From assembly GCF_029227915.1 (NCBI RefSeq), contig NC_079887.1, positions 7,874,001-7,938,000 of the forward strand: 64,000 nucleotides of DNA, given 5' to 3'. The notes under the pieces were generated by a model that worked only from the letters and a program-made list of their open reading frames with translations, searched no databases and was not told the DNA's origin. The translations under genes were made by a program, and so were the position numbers. This document shows positions 34,101 through 44,701 of this stretch, piece after piece. Each line of letters starts with the position of its first letter. Position 1 is the first letter of the stretch. The DNA comes from Hydractinia symbiolongicarpus (taxonomy: Eukaryota; Cnidaria; Hydrozoa; Anthoathecata; Hydractiniidae).

Positions 34101-37100
34101 ACACTGAGTCACGTTTGGTACAGATTTGAGTTCCACTAGAAAGTTGTATATGCTTTTAACAAACAATTGGTAAAGGTAAAAATGAAGCATTAATTTTAGA
34201 ATATATTCTCGTCTGCAAATATATGTGCTATATTGTTCTCAGGTTGACATTTTAATCTTTATTTTTAAGAAATTTGATACTGCGTACAGAAACAGGATTG
34301 TAAAAGTGAGTTGGGAATATAAGAACTTACATTGTGTTAAACGCAAGATAGAATTATAATTATGGTTATGAAATGTAATATAGTGTGACGTTTAACTCCA
34401 ACAGAAGAAAAAAACAATACTTTCTATTATACAAGTGGTTAGTATTTAGTTACCATAGATCTTTTAATAAACATTAATTGTAAAGATATATGTTGTGAGC
34501 CTGTTGCAGCAATAGAAACACTTTTTTTGGTAGGGTGAATAGAGACACATATACAAGATTTATTCCTACACATTTAAACTTAATTGATCAGTCGGTCCTC
34601 TCTGAACACGTGTCATTACATATTTTACTGATCGTGACACGAAAACGATCACACAGGGCCGACGAATTGGTATTGAACGTAAAAAGACGAACACGTTGAC
34701 TAACAAAACCCATGTCCTGTTAAGGTAAGTGGACCGCATTGAATGAGACGACATTGACTTTAGATCGTACTGGTGTTGAGATCGGGCCTTGAGATGGTAC
34801 CGTCAAAAATTGAATGCGCCAACCATTATACCACTACAATAAACGCGTGTAGAAATTGATGCAATTAAAATCACGTGTCTTTTAATCTTATAATACCGTA
34901 TCACCGTATTGATATGTATGTAATGCATAGAAAAAAATTGCAGAAAAATGATCTCTGTTTTTCCATAGCCAGTAACAATTTATCTTGCTAAAAATAAAAA
35001 AAATGAAAGGCTGTGATTTTGTGATTCAAAAGATGAAACGATTGCATATCAGTAGCTATCAATATGTTCTTCAGTGTTATCGTAAACGTTTTCTTTCTTC
35101 CCAGGGAAAACAACAAAGTCTGTTTCTTTTATAAGTGAAGAAAAACAAGAGATTGTTTTTCTTTTGAAATGTTTCTTTTTTTAGTGAATTTGTCTTATTT
35201 TAAATTTTATATGACATCATAATGCGATCAAATTATAACTAACGAGTATAGATTGGAAACCATATATTTCCAGATTCTTAATCATTAATTTCCGCTGTTC
35301 TGTAGAATTGGATGATTCTATTCTGGAGCTCATTTTAATTTTTATAAAGAAGTAAAAAACTCATGTTTATAGACTAATTCTTATCATTTTAGGCCGCACA
35401 CAAACACACACAACAACTTAACATTGCATGTTACACTTATGTAGCAAACAAGCTGCTGACGCAAGCCGTCCTGTAATAAACCACGTGATAGACACGTGTC
35501 TCTCATTTAATATGATTGTTGATAATCATATTCGCTCCGCCTTCTTTACATTTAAAGATAGAATCAAATATATTCATTAAATGCTATTTTTTGTGGAAGT
35601 GGCGCCTCGTCCACTAAATGCGGTGATAGAACTGATTAACCGTCGTTGCTTTAATAATTTCGACCGGTGTTGTAAATAATGTTTCAGAATCTGGTAACGA
35701 AGTACAGTTTACAATTTGACTGGACTCTTTGAAGATAAGCCTTCGGGGAACAACGAAAAGTAATTTTTTATGTTATAAACCACCATACACAAAGCTTTCT
35801 AATAATAAGCAAAAGTTTCTTTCGAAAGAATCACAAAGAAAAGGTGCAACTTCCATGTAAATTATAAACCAATAAAAGATAAGAATTTGTCTATTGAAGT
35901 CCACTGGATTGAGATTGGTAATATTTGTTTCCTCTTGTTCAAGATTATGACTGCGGTTAGAACCTTTCCGGAAGCCTATATTAACTATCGTTAAAAACAT
36001 CAAAAAACAACTCCGAACAATATATTATTTTAGACATTATCTTTTTAATAACTAAAAATGGTGTCTTAATTGAGTTTATCAACCATTGGATCATAATAAG
36101 CTGAAAATATTATCATTAGCGGTTGATAGGTACTCCATTACGTATCAGATCAGCTGTTTCCGTTCATATAAAACAGGAGCAAAATATGCTTGAAGAAGGA
36201 GTTGTACAAAATGAGTTGTGCAAAAATGAGTTCAGTTTGGCGCTTTTGGTGCGGTTTGGTTTTTTAAAGCTTCTGTTTTTTGTTTGTATATATCTTTGTT
36301 AGACTTATCTGTCTTCCTAATCAGCTATTAAAATCTTATTCTCATGCTGTATCTAGCATGAAATCAAAAATACTGACGCAAAATAGAAGACAACATTATT
36401 ATTTGTGGACTTTATTTTTAAATTATTTGAAATTTGAGGTATGAAATGCTTGTTTTTAATCTTTGGTACTTTTCTGTAATAAAATAATCAGCTTATGCTT
36501 ACGAAATATGCTTACGAAAACACATAATCAGGCTCAAAATATGCTTATTTAGTAAAAAATATTGCCGTTTGAATTTTAAACAGCAGAGATTACAACTTCA
36601 ATCTCTCTACACTTTGGTTAATTGGTTAACATATATAAAAATAAAAACTGCTCACAAAACAAAAAAACGTAAATGCTTTCACAAATTTTCTTAGGCTTCA
36701 GATAATGCTCAGCATATGCTTAAAAATGAGTAAATTTAAGCTCACGGATGATTATAAATGGCATGTTTATACAAAAAAAGATGTAGTACATATTGTAAAA
36801 AATTCTGCTTTCTGCAGGGAAGAATTCTTTTGTGAATACAATTGCAACTTTAATCTCTAGTTATATCATGATAAGATGATGACGATTTCAAAAGTAAGCT
36901 GGGGTTGATCAACAATGTTTCTTTTTTTTATGATGCGATCTGCTAGGAAAACAAAACATCTTTTAAGTTTTTATTGGGAAACTAATTCTGACTAAAGTAG
37001 TGTATATAAGATAACAAACGGGTTTAAAACTCCATGATTTATCTCGACATTCAGCAAGTTAAATTGGTTTTAACGCGATGTGGTTTAACAGTTCTCCAAG

Positions 37101-37550
37101 TTTTTGTAAAAAACTGTTTCACGAAATTCTTCTATTTTTATTTAAAAGTACAAAGCAGTATAAATAATTAATGAAAGGAAATGAATAGAAGTTCTGTTGG
37201 AAATATCTACACTTCTCTTTTTTTCTGAAAAATTTATTTGCTGTGTTAAAAAAAAAAAGTTTCTTACAGAAATCTCTTGAAGCGGTTGTTTGTTGGTTAT
37301 TTTTTGTTTGGCGTTCAGCAAGTCATGTTATATTGAATCAGCCGCGGTGTTACATATATACGTTCAATTTTATTTTAAGATGGAATATGTTTTTATTGGT
37401 GCTGTTTATCTTTGTAGGATATTAACAACGCTGAATTTTTTTGTTTTTATAGAGAAATATATGAAAAAATATATAAAGATAGAAGAAGTTGTGGTAACAA
37501 AGTTATTGGTACTCAAAAACAAAAAGTGTATAATAAGTTAAACTGAAATT
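31101..37550. other. Long intergenic stretch upstream of the LHFPL-like gene
   Basis: About 6.4 kb of AT-rich DNA. A C-rich patch (about 31890-31945) and a possible tRNA-like SINE remnant (about 34560-34850, minus: TGGTATAATGGTTGGCGC A-box-like phrase) are the only structured parts. ORFs of 60-90 codons have no recognisable content. Regulatory sequence for the gene at 37551 may lie at the right end but shows no clear motif. Confidence 0.5.
34560..34855 (-). repeat. Possible degenerate tRNA-derived SINE
   Basis: On the minus strand GTAGTGGTATAATGGTTGGCGC (complement of about 34825-34848) resembles a tRNA A-box region. A weak, mutated B-box-like stretch follows some 40 bases later. Unlike 14921-15230 there is no clear tail. 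Confidence 0.3.
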
Positions 37551-38497
37551 ATGGGGGCGTATTGCATATCTTGTTTATGGCTCACTACAACTATTCTGTT
37601 TACATCAGGGATTATTTTCTCCATGCTATCGCCAGTTTGGTTTGAAAATTCGAATGTGACTGCATTAAAGCCAAACACTACAAGCACTTCTACAAAAATG
37701 TATGATACATCAAGACAACAGAGCAATAAATATGGGACAGTAAGTCAAAAAGTCAATGCAGTAGCAAGCTTTGGTCTTATAAGATACTGTAGAATCTCAG
37801 AATTAGACGACGTTATGGTCAAGTGTCAATTTTTTTCCAGCCTACAGGAAATGCCAAGCATAGCATGGCTTATAACAACTATCATATTTTCTATTGGTAT
37901 CGCGCTTTTTCTGATATCTGTTCTTCTTTCTGCATTTGGAATATTTACAAGCAAACACAATGGAGATAAACTACGAATTGCTTTGGCATACCTACAGGTT
38001 ATTGGAGGTAAGAAATATGATCACATCTTGTTACTATGAAAGCAACTTTCAAAGGGCTGCTAGGAAAAGGATTTTTGTGCAATTTTAAATAAATAAAATT
38101 TTAGATAAGTAAGAACTTTTTGTTTGTAACTTGCTGCCCAAATTTTATAGGTGTATGCTACGTGTGCTCAATGTGATAAATTATGACACTATTTTTTTTT
38201 TTTTTTTTAGTTGTTTTTCTAGTAATTTCTGTACTAATGTTTCCGCTTGGACTGGATTCCAAATTTGCACAAGATGTATGTGGAACAGACGCTCGTATGT
38301 ATCTATCTGGAAGCTGCCAAGTTGCCTGGGGATACGTACTAAGTATTATGGTAATATCGTTGACCATGTTTTCTCCAATACTTGCGAAATATTCAACAGA
38401 AATGAAAGAAGAAGAGAATGAATATGAATTTGAATACAAAAGTGACGTTGTTTCAATATCCCCAAGCAGCAATAGCAAAGTGATGACTACTGTGTAG
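37551..38497 (+). CDS. LHFPL-family tetraspan membrane protein (2 exons)
   Basis: Exons 37551-38007 and 38211-38497 (donor GGAG|GTAAGA, acceptor T18AG) join in phase to 247 residues. Hydrophobic segments at about 6-28, 103-130, 142-163 and 191-212 give four membrane spans. Features of the lipoma HMGIC fusion partner-like family are visible: a W near the end of the first span (SPVW), FGLIRYC in the first outer loop, C in KCQFFSSL, and after span 3 the motif MFPLGLDS...VCG..C.VAWGYV, equivalent to the family's FP.GWDS...CG..C.V.WAY. The cysteine pair C176 and C188 fits the second loop. Loop 1 holds two N-glycosylation sequons (Asn35, Asn42) and an extra low-complexity T/S stretch. The C-tail is acidic, then S/T-rich. 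Vertebrate LHFPL proteins act as membrane partners of channels or receptors; the role here cannot be told. Confidence 0.82.
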
Positions 38498-40359
38498 AAA
38501 TAAATTGGTCCACATTGGATTACAACTAACACTTCAACTTCGTCCTACGACCACAAGAAGTCTATTATTAGTAGTTCAAGATTCAAGTTCAAGAACAAAT
38601 TTCTCTTCCATGAAATGTTTCCGTCTGGAAGTTGGTCATGTGTAGCATTTCCTTAATTACATATGTAATTAAAGCAAGTTAATTGGAATAAAGTGAAATT
38701 ATTGTCGAGAGGTGAAAGAAACAATGGAATTTAATCATTGACATATATCATAAAAAGTTCTCATACAGTTACAAGGACCATTTTTTATTACCCGAAAAAT
38801 AATATGTCAAGTATAGGTACTTCCTTGGACATAAATTAGTGGAATTAGTGGTGGAATTTTGAAGATCGTAACTGCAAGAAATTGAGAACTTCTATCTAGA
38901 TAATCTGAACTCATCAGCGTTCATTTTCATTGTTTACAGTAGATTTAAGATCACGAGTTGTTTTTTTTAAATCCAAAATCTTAAACGAGACTTGGACATT
39001 TTCGACAATGTTTATACTTTGCCTACACCACTGCAAATGTAAAACCTTCTCCACCATTTTGTTACATACCTACAGAAGCTGTCACATACACAATTTATGT
39101 CCAGTGCTGTAGTTCATACAAAAGAATTATATTTTTAATAACAATGACAAGATTTTAGAACAGATCGTTACATATTTTGTAAGCTGCGTTGTAGCGGTTT
39201 GAACTTGTTGTGTTTTGCAGCTCTATTTTATTTTTATTAATAAAGCGTCTGAGGAGTTTAATGATATAAGGGAAACAATTTTGTCAATCTTCTGTCGTAA
39301 GTATTTCTACACTTCGACATAAACAGATGCCTTTGTTTAGCAACTACACTGCTTTAGAACTTTTATCAAACAGGATTCTTTGAGCCTTTTTTAACACTAA
39401 TTAAGAACAACAACTTTAAATAATTAGTTTTCTCCTCTCTAAACATTATCAAATTGTTTTAAAAGCACCCCTGTTGTGCTTTACCCTTCTTAAAATGAAA
39501 AAGAAGAAACAATTTATAAGTCAGTTTTTTTCATGTTTTTAACAGTTTACTTTTGATTAATGTATATATAGAAAAAAACTGCTTTTTATAATTTATAAAG
39601 GTAGAATCAATAGAGCTGTTATTTCAACAAAATTCAAAAGGTAAACATTGTGGCATTAGTCTACAATAACACAGAATTTAAGCTGAAAAAAGCATATGTT
39701 TGCGACAATGCTTGCTTTCATTCTCATCCAGCATTACTGAGACTGAGAAAGTTCTTAAAATGTTTTTTGATCAAACTTCAGTTCATTATTATTTTAAAGT
39801 AAACTTATTCATGGATCATGGATTTAATTTCTTTCGCGTACCTTTTCTCCTAAGAAATCTCCTTTAGCGGTAAAGCACTGAGTCGATGTGTTTTTAGTTT
39901 TTAAAAATTTTAGAATGTAAATGTAAATCTTATAGTTTTTATTTATTTCTTAAATAAATTTTATCTGTAACCTGTTATCGTCGTTTCATGAGGTTCATCT
40001 AATGCTTATTTCAAAATTGCCTGTTGGAACCAAGAAAAAAATATATATGGTGAATTAAATTCAAAAAGTATACATCAGGTTAAACGCACATTTTCCATAG
40101 ATAGCCGATTTTTGTAGAAACTAGAAATTCTTAGAAAGTCTTTCAAAACATTGAGATGTGGTCATCAAAAAGCATTATCCCTTACCTGCGCATTTTGTGG
40201 TTAGTCATCTATAGCACGATTTGTATTTGTCAAGTAAAGTTGCTACACAGTAAATCCAAATTGGCACTCCGGATGGAGTACATTGTGCAGGTGAATTTTG
40301 TTTCTTTCATCTCGCTAACAGTGGATGCTTGCTTGAGCTTGTTGATTTAAAAAAATCAG
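38498..40359. other. 3' UTR of the LHFPL-like gene and intergenic DNA
   Basis: AATAAA at 38687-38692 lies 190 bases after the stop and is the likeliest poly(A) signal; another at about 38499 is too close to the stop. The rest has no exon I can recognise. Confidence 0.5.
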
Positions 40360-41470
40360 TCTTGTTGTAGACCTGTTTTAGACGTTTTATAGACGTCTTT
40401 CTTTCAGTCTGTATTGCAGACATTGTATGCCCTCCACGTTGTATATGTCATGGCACAGTGTGCGTGTTTTAAACATTAAAGTTAAATTCTGGTATAAGGA
40501 TTTAAATGTTATTACCTTGTCATAGGCAAAGACCCCTTTAAAAACACCTTGTCCAGTTGTTTACGCGGGGACGATAATAAGTACTGATTTATTTACAATA
40601 ATAATAATTTTACAACAATAATTTAATTTTTAATGTACAATTTCTATATTTTCCAACAACAAATGAGAAGAAAAGAAAAAAACAAAAAAAAAACACATTG
40701 TCTTCAAACATTTAGAAAGAAAATGTTCTAAATAACCTGACAGCGTATTTGAATAAAATTTTATGAATAAATCTAGAAATGTGTTTGAAAATCTTGGTAC
40801 TAATAAATAATAACTACTAACTTAGAAATGCAAACTATTTATTCTGAAAAAAAAGATCACTCTTTTGTCAGGAAAGAACCAGACACACTCGATTGCCATT
40901 AGTAGTCTTTGTTGTGTTATGCTGGTGAATGTTTTTTTTGGAAAAATGTAAACTGTAAACCGACAAAGATGAAGACTCTTTCAAGCGTTTCATCGACATC
41001 AGACAAAACGAACTGAGGCTTTGCTGCAACTAACTGGGGGTCATTATGAGAAGGACATCTCTTAATTTATGTACATTTTGTAGAAGAAAAGAAGGAAAGT
41101 TATAACAATAAATACAGAAAAAAAAGTATTTAAGTAAAAAAGGTCATTTTTTAACATAACTTAATCGCGCATTTGATTATTTAACAGCCCCCCCCCCCCC
41201 CCCCCCCCCCTTTAAGTTATGTTAAACACCACGACTGCATCAGAAAACACAGGTCTAAATTACGTCTAAAGGACATCTTTTTAAAGGTCTGCTTATGCAC
41301 ATCCTTCGCTAAACCATGGAGATGGCTAAACCACAAAAAAGACGTCTTTTAAACGTCTTATTTAGTCGCAATAGGTGTAAAGGACGTCTAATAATTAACG
41401 TAGAAGACGTCTAATAATTGCGCCTCTTTCAAAGACGGAAAACAGACCTTACGTCTAAAAACGTCTTGTG
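40360..41470. mobile_element. Probable TIR element with AGACGT repeats at both ends
   Basis: The left part (40360-40405) reads GTAGACCTGTTTTAGACGTT and then TAGACGTC. The right part (41335-41470) repeats GACGTCTAATAATT, GACGTCTT and TTACGTCTAAAAACGTCTTG, the inverted counterpart. About 1.1 kb lies between, including the poly-C hairpin at 41150-41226, with no transposase. The multiple GACGTCT subterminal repeats are typical of non-autonomous DNA elements; exact ends are uncertain. Confidence 0.45.
41150..41226. repeat. C23 run in the loop of a perfect 15-base inverted repeat
   Basis: TTTAACATAACTTAA (41150-41164) is the exact complement of TTAAGTTATGTTAAA (41212-41226). The loop between them ends in 23 consecutive C residues (41188-41210). 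Confidence 0.9.
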
Positions 41471-42423
41471 CCGGCTAGATTGTAACTAATGTCTCATGAT
41501 TTTGTAAAGCATAAACTAGAAGTCATGCAAAGAACGAAAGAAGGTGGCGCTCAAATTATTATTTAGCTTTTGTTACGTAATGTAGTCGTGACTTTGTTAC
41601 AAAGTAAAAAAAATAGTAAAGAGAAACGACCAATTGTAGTATCCAGCCAAAGTTCATTACTTATTGGCCACAAAGGTAGTTCTGACATATAATAGGAAAG
41701 TTTTGTAGAAGAAATAGAGAATGGCATTTATTTGGTACCCAATGGGACAGATCAGAGATAAAATGTCCCATTGCAGTTATCTTATTTATAGCAAAATTTT
41801 TATTGTCATATTTTTTGATCACATATATATTGCAATTAACTAATCAGTAAATGTGATTAGTGTTACTTTGTAAAATTATTGTAATACAGATAATCCTGAA
41901 ATAATGTTCTGTTTATATTTTGTTTCGCAATAACATAGCAATGAGAAGCTAGCTTACCGTTTTCTTTACAACTGTTTGCCATTTCAGTTGATTATTTCTT
42001 TGTTTTAAAAAAGCCATAAGTATATTCTAAACTATTCTAAAGTATTCTAATCTTTTTGTTATTTATTATTTTGTTCCAGCTGTTACAAGTTCATTCATGT
42101 GTTACATTGTAGTCTTGGTTTTCGTCAAAACAGTGACATAAATTTCTACGCTATCATTTTACTCGATGACTAAAAAGAAATTTTTGCAACCCAACTCACT
42201 TTTCCTTCGAAAAAAACACAAAACAACCGAAAATTTCTGTTTATAATACTTTCCCGCGTCTGTTTGTTTTGTTTTTTATATAAAAAACAAAAATAGCAAT
42301 AAAATTATAATCAACCTGTCAGTCTATCCAATTATTTGTTAAGATCTAATAATATCTATTTTTTTTAAAAAAAAACGTCACGAAGGCCATAAAGACGTTT
42401 TTAAAACGTTTTCATGGCCACCA
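41471..42423. other. Intergenic, AT-rich, no gene seen
   Basis: No exon recognised. Its right end (42386-42421) is an imperfect palindrome, GGCCATAAAGACGTTTTT facing AAAACGTTTTCATGGCC, ending only three bases before the tRNA-Asn gene. Confidence 0.5.
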
Positions 42424-42440
42424 GCTTCCGTGGCGCAATT

Positions 42441-42493
<53 letters not shown>

Positions 42494-42497
42494 AGCG
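42424..42497 (+). tRNA. tRNA-Asn (anticodon GUU)
   Basis: A 74-base sequence folds as a cloverleaf. The acceptor stem is GCTTCCG with CGGGAGC (one U-G pair) and a G discriminator. The D arm is GGCGCAATTGGTTAGCGC; the anticodon arm CGGCTGTTAACCG has GTT in the loop; the T arm is GGTGGTTCAAGCCCACC. Internal A- and B-boxes are intact. No intron. CCA is not encoded, as expected for a eukaryotic nuclear gene. Confidence 0.95.
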
Positions 42498-42528
42498 CTA
42501 ATTTTTATTCACTTTCACCTTTAGGGGG

Positions 42529-42985
42529 AGGGGGGGGGGGGGGGGTTCACACTAGAATTTTAAAAGCATGCTATAAATTTAAAGCACGATTTAAAGCGTG
42601 CTTAATAATGTGAACGCAATTTTTGCTTTAATAAAATGTCTTTCAAATTATGTTTACCTGCTTTAAACGTGCTTTAAATAAAGCAAAAATAAAGAGTGCT
42701 TCGAGGCACTCTTTCTTTTTGCTTTAGCTGCTATAAGTGCATAAAACAATAGAATATAATAAAAATTATGCACAAGTATTGAGTATTAAAAGTAAGAATT
42801 TTGAGCGGGTATTATGAAAGTTAAAGTTCATTCGTATGTGAGAAAAACAACAACATGAACGTTTTGTTTTAAATTTTGTTTACAACTCTCCCTTTCATGT
42901 TACCGGCAACTTGCTTTAGTCAAAGCATGCTTATTTTTATACTAAGCATGCTTTATTCTAGTGTGAACCCCCCCCCCCCCCCCCC
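42529..42985. mobile_element. Foldback element bounded by poly-G and poly-C runs
   Basis: The left end is a run of 16 G followed by GGTTCACACTAGAATTTT and AAAGCATGCT. The right end is AGCATGCTTTATTCTAGTG, TGAACC and 18 C, so the ends are inverted complements. AAAGCATGCT/AAGCGTGCTT-like motifs repeat inward. AGGGGG occurs directly outside both ends (42523-42528 and 42986-42991) and could be a target duplication, although it is simple sequence. There is no ORF. It lies 31 bases after the tRNA-Asn gene. Confidence 0.7.
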
Positions 42986-43479
42986 AGGGGGCTAATGTTT
43001 GAAACGCAATTTCGGGAACGAAAAGTTGTTTGATGGCGCGCCGTTCATTTTTTTTGCGCAAATGGCGCTTTTTTGCTTTTCGTACATATGTTTGGCTGAT
43101 TTTCTCTCACATTTTGAATCTTATCGCACATGTGTTATATGTTACGCTGGTTACTTGTTGCGGATGTTGTACCCCTTTTTTAATATATACTGTAATCAAT
43201 TGGGTATATATTTATTTTTCTGTTATCAATTGTTTTTGAAAAAGGATTTATTGAAAGAAAAAGAAAATATTATTGATATCTTAATTTTTAAACCCTTATA
43301 TCTCATTAACTGTTGATCAACGCTTTAAGCTCTACAAAATAGAGGATACGTGAGGCTAAGTTCTTATGTTTTTGTGAATGGGTTGCTGACGTCATTAAAA
43401 TTCAAATGACGCTTTTTTCATTTTTATTCTGCCTTGGTGGAACTGTGAGAATTTCTCTCTTTTTTAAAAAATAGCCTTC
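42986..43479. other. Spacer between foldback element and second tRNA-Asn
   Basis: A 105-codon hydrophobic ORF (42999-43316) starts with a non-ATG codon and has no recognisable content. A TGACGTCA-like site lies near 43387. No gene is called. Confidence 0.4.
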
Positions 43480-43483
43480 CGCT

Positions 43484-43536
<53 letters not shown>

Positions 43537-43553
43537 AATTGCGCCACGGAAGC
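43480..43553 (-). tRNA. tRNA-Asn (anticodon GUU)
   Basis: The 74 bases are identical on the opposite strand to the tRNA-Asn at 42424-42497, including the acceptor stem GCTTCCG/CGGGAGC, the GTT anticodon and the B-box GGTTCAAGCC. It is convergent with the first copy, about 1 kb away. Flanks beyond the gene are not similar, so the copies are not part of a recent large duplication. Confidence 0.95.
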
Positions 43554-43779
43554 TGACAACGCGGTAATGCATATTGAACAACTACCTTTTTTCCTGTAAA
43601 CAATGCACTTTTCTAGAAAAGAATGTACTAAATTAAACCTTTTGCCATTAAAAATATGTTATCTATAAAATCAAGAACCCCTAAATACTTAAATTGGTTA
43701 TTAACGTATACGTTTGAAAAACAGAGGCAATGCTTTTTGGAGCGTCGAAGAGAATCGCAGCTCAACTGCATCATCTCCG

Positions 43780-44602
43780 AGTATGGTACGGAAATACAAT
43801 TGTTAATAACACCAACTCTTAAACTTACCTTAGACACGTTCTCGATAAAAGTTTGACGTTGAATGATGACTTTGATGCATTGTACAAAAAATGTTCAAAT
43901 AGCATCATTTTAATGGTCAAACTTCGACCTTATTTCACCAAGGTTGCAGCTATACGAATTTACTTATCTACGATTCTTTCAATACTGATGTATATACAAA
44001 CATGGTAAAGCTGCATCTCACGAGAACACAGTTGTCCAAACTGAGATCATTGGAACAACGTGCAGAGCAGATTGTCAGAAAAGAACTGTTGTCCACCGAA
44101 AACATCGTCAAAAAGAAAACAATAATTTTTGTACGAAAGTGGTTAGATGGTGACTTTCAAGGTTATTTCGAAATTTAGATTCACACAATAAATACACAGA
44201 ATAACCAGAAGTTAATAAAATGTAAGCTTGAGTTTGGAAAAAAGTATTTTTACTATATGGGAGCAAAACTTTATAATGATCTCCCAATCAAGGTTAGAGG
44301 CGAAAGTGATGCCAATATTTTTTATGAATATTTAAATAATTTATTTATTTAGGTTTTTCAAATAAGCTTGCAATTCGATTTTCTTGATATTGGATTTTTT
44401 CACTTCCTATTCAATGTTTGAGTTTTTTGAGTTTCAATTTTCTGTGCTGCCATTATACAATTTTGTCACATTTTTGTCTTTTGTCCTTGTGTCTAACGCA
44501 CACACATACACTTATAGAGGACGCATATTGATAGCAGTCATTTTTGTAAATAACTGAATTGTATATCCTCTTTAAAGATTTTCTAATAATAATAATAATA
44601 AT
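43780..44602 (+). mobile_element. 3' end of a decayed non-LTR retrotransposon (LINE)
   Basis: Translated pieces match the C-terminal part of LINE reverse transcriptases in order: LDKSLTLNDDFDALYKKCSN, KLRPYFTKVAAIRIYLSTIL, LRSLEQRAEQIV, and KKYFYYMGAKLYNDLPIKVR. Typical family phrases are RRLRPYLT..AA...Y..MILP and FYY.GA.LWN.LP. The frame is interrupted by stops and at least one shift, so it is not functional. About 230 bases of 3' UTR end in a TAATAATAATAATAATAAT tail at about 44583-44602, the kind of tail left by L2/CR1-type elements. The tail ends 27 bases before the third tRNA-Asn copy. Confidence 0.7.
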
Positions 44603-44628
44603 TTTAAAAATTTTTGTTAAAAGTACTT

Positions 44629-44632
44629 CGCT

Positions 44633-44684
<52 letters not shown>

Positions 44685-44701
44685 AATTGCGCCACGGAAG
44701 C
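44629..44701 (-). pseudogene. tRNA-Asn copy with one base deleted in the acceptor stem
   Basis: It matches the two intact tRNA-Asn(GUU) genes except that the 3' acceptor strand is CGGAGC instead of CGGGAGC. The 5' strand is still GCTTCCG, so one base must bulge or be unpaired. The anticodon arm, D arm and B-box are unchanged. It may still be transcribed, but correct end processing and charging are doubtful. Confidence 0.75.

Noticed and set aside
42999-43316. 105-codon hydrophobic ORF
   Set aside because: Non-ATG start, T-rich composition gives hydrophobic residues by chance, no domain resemblance.
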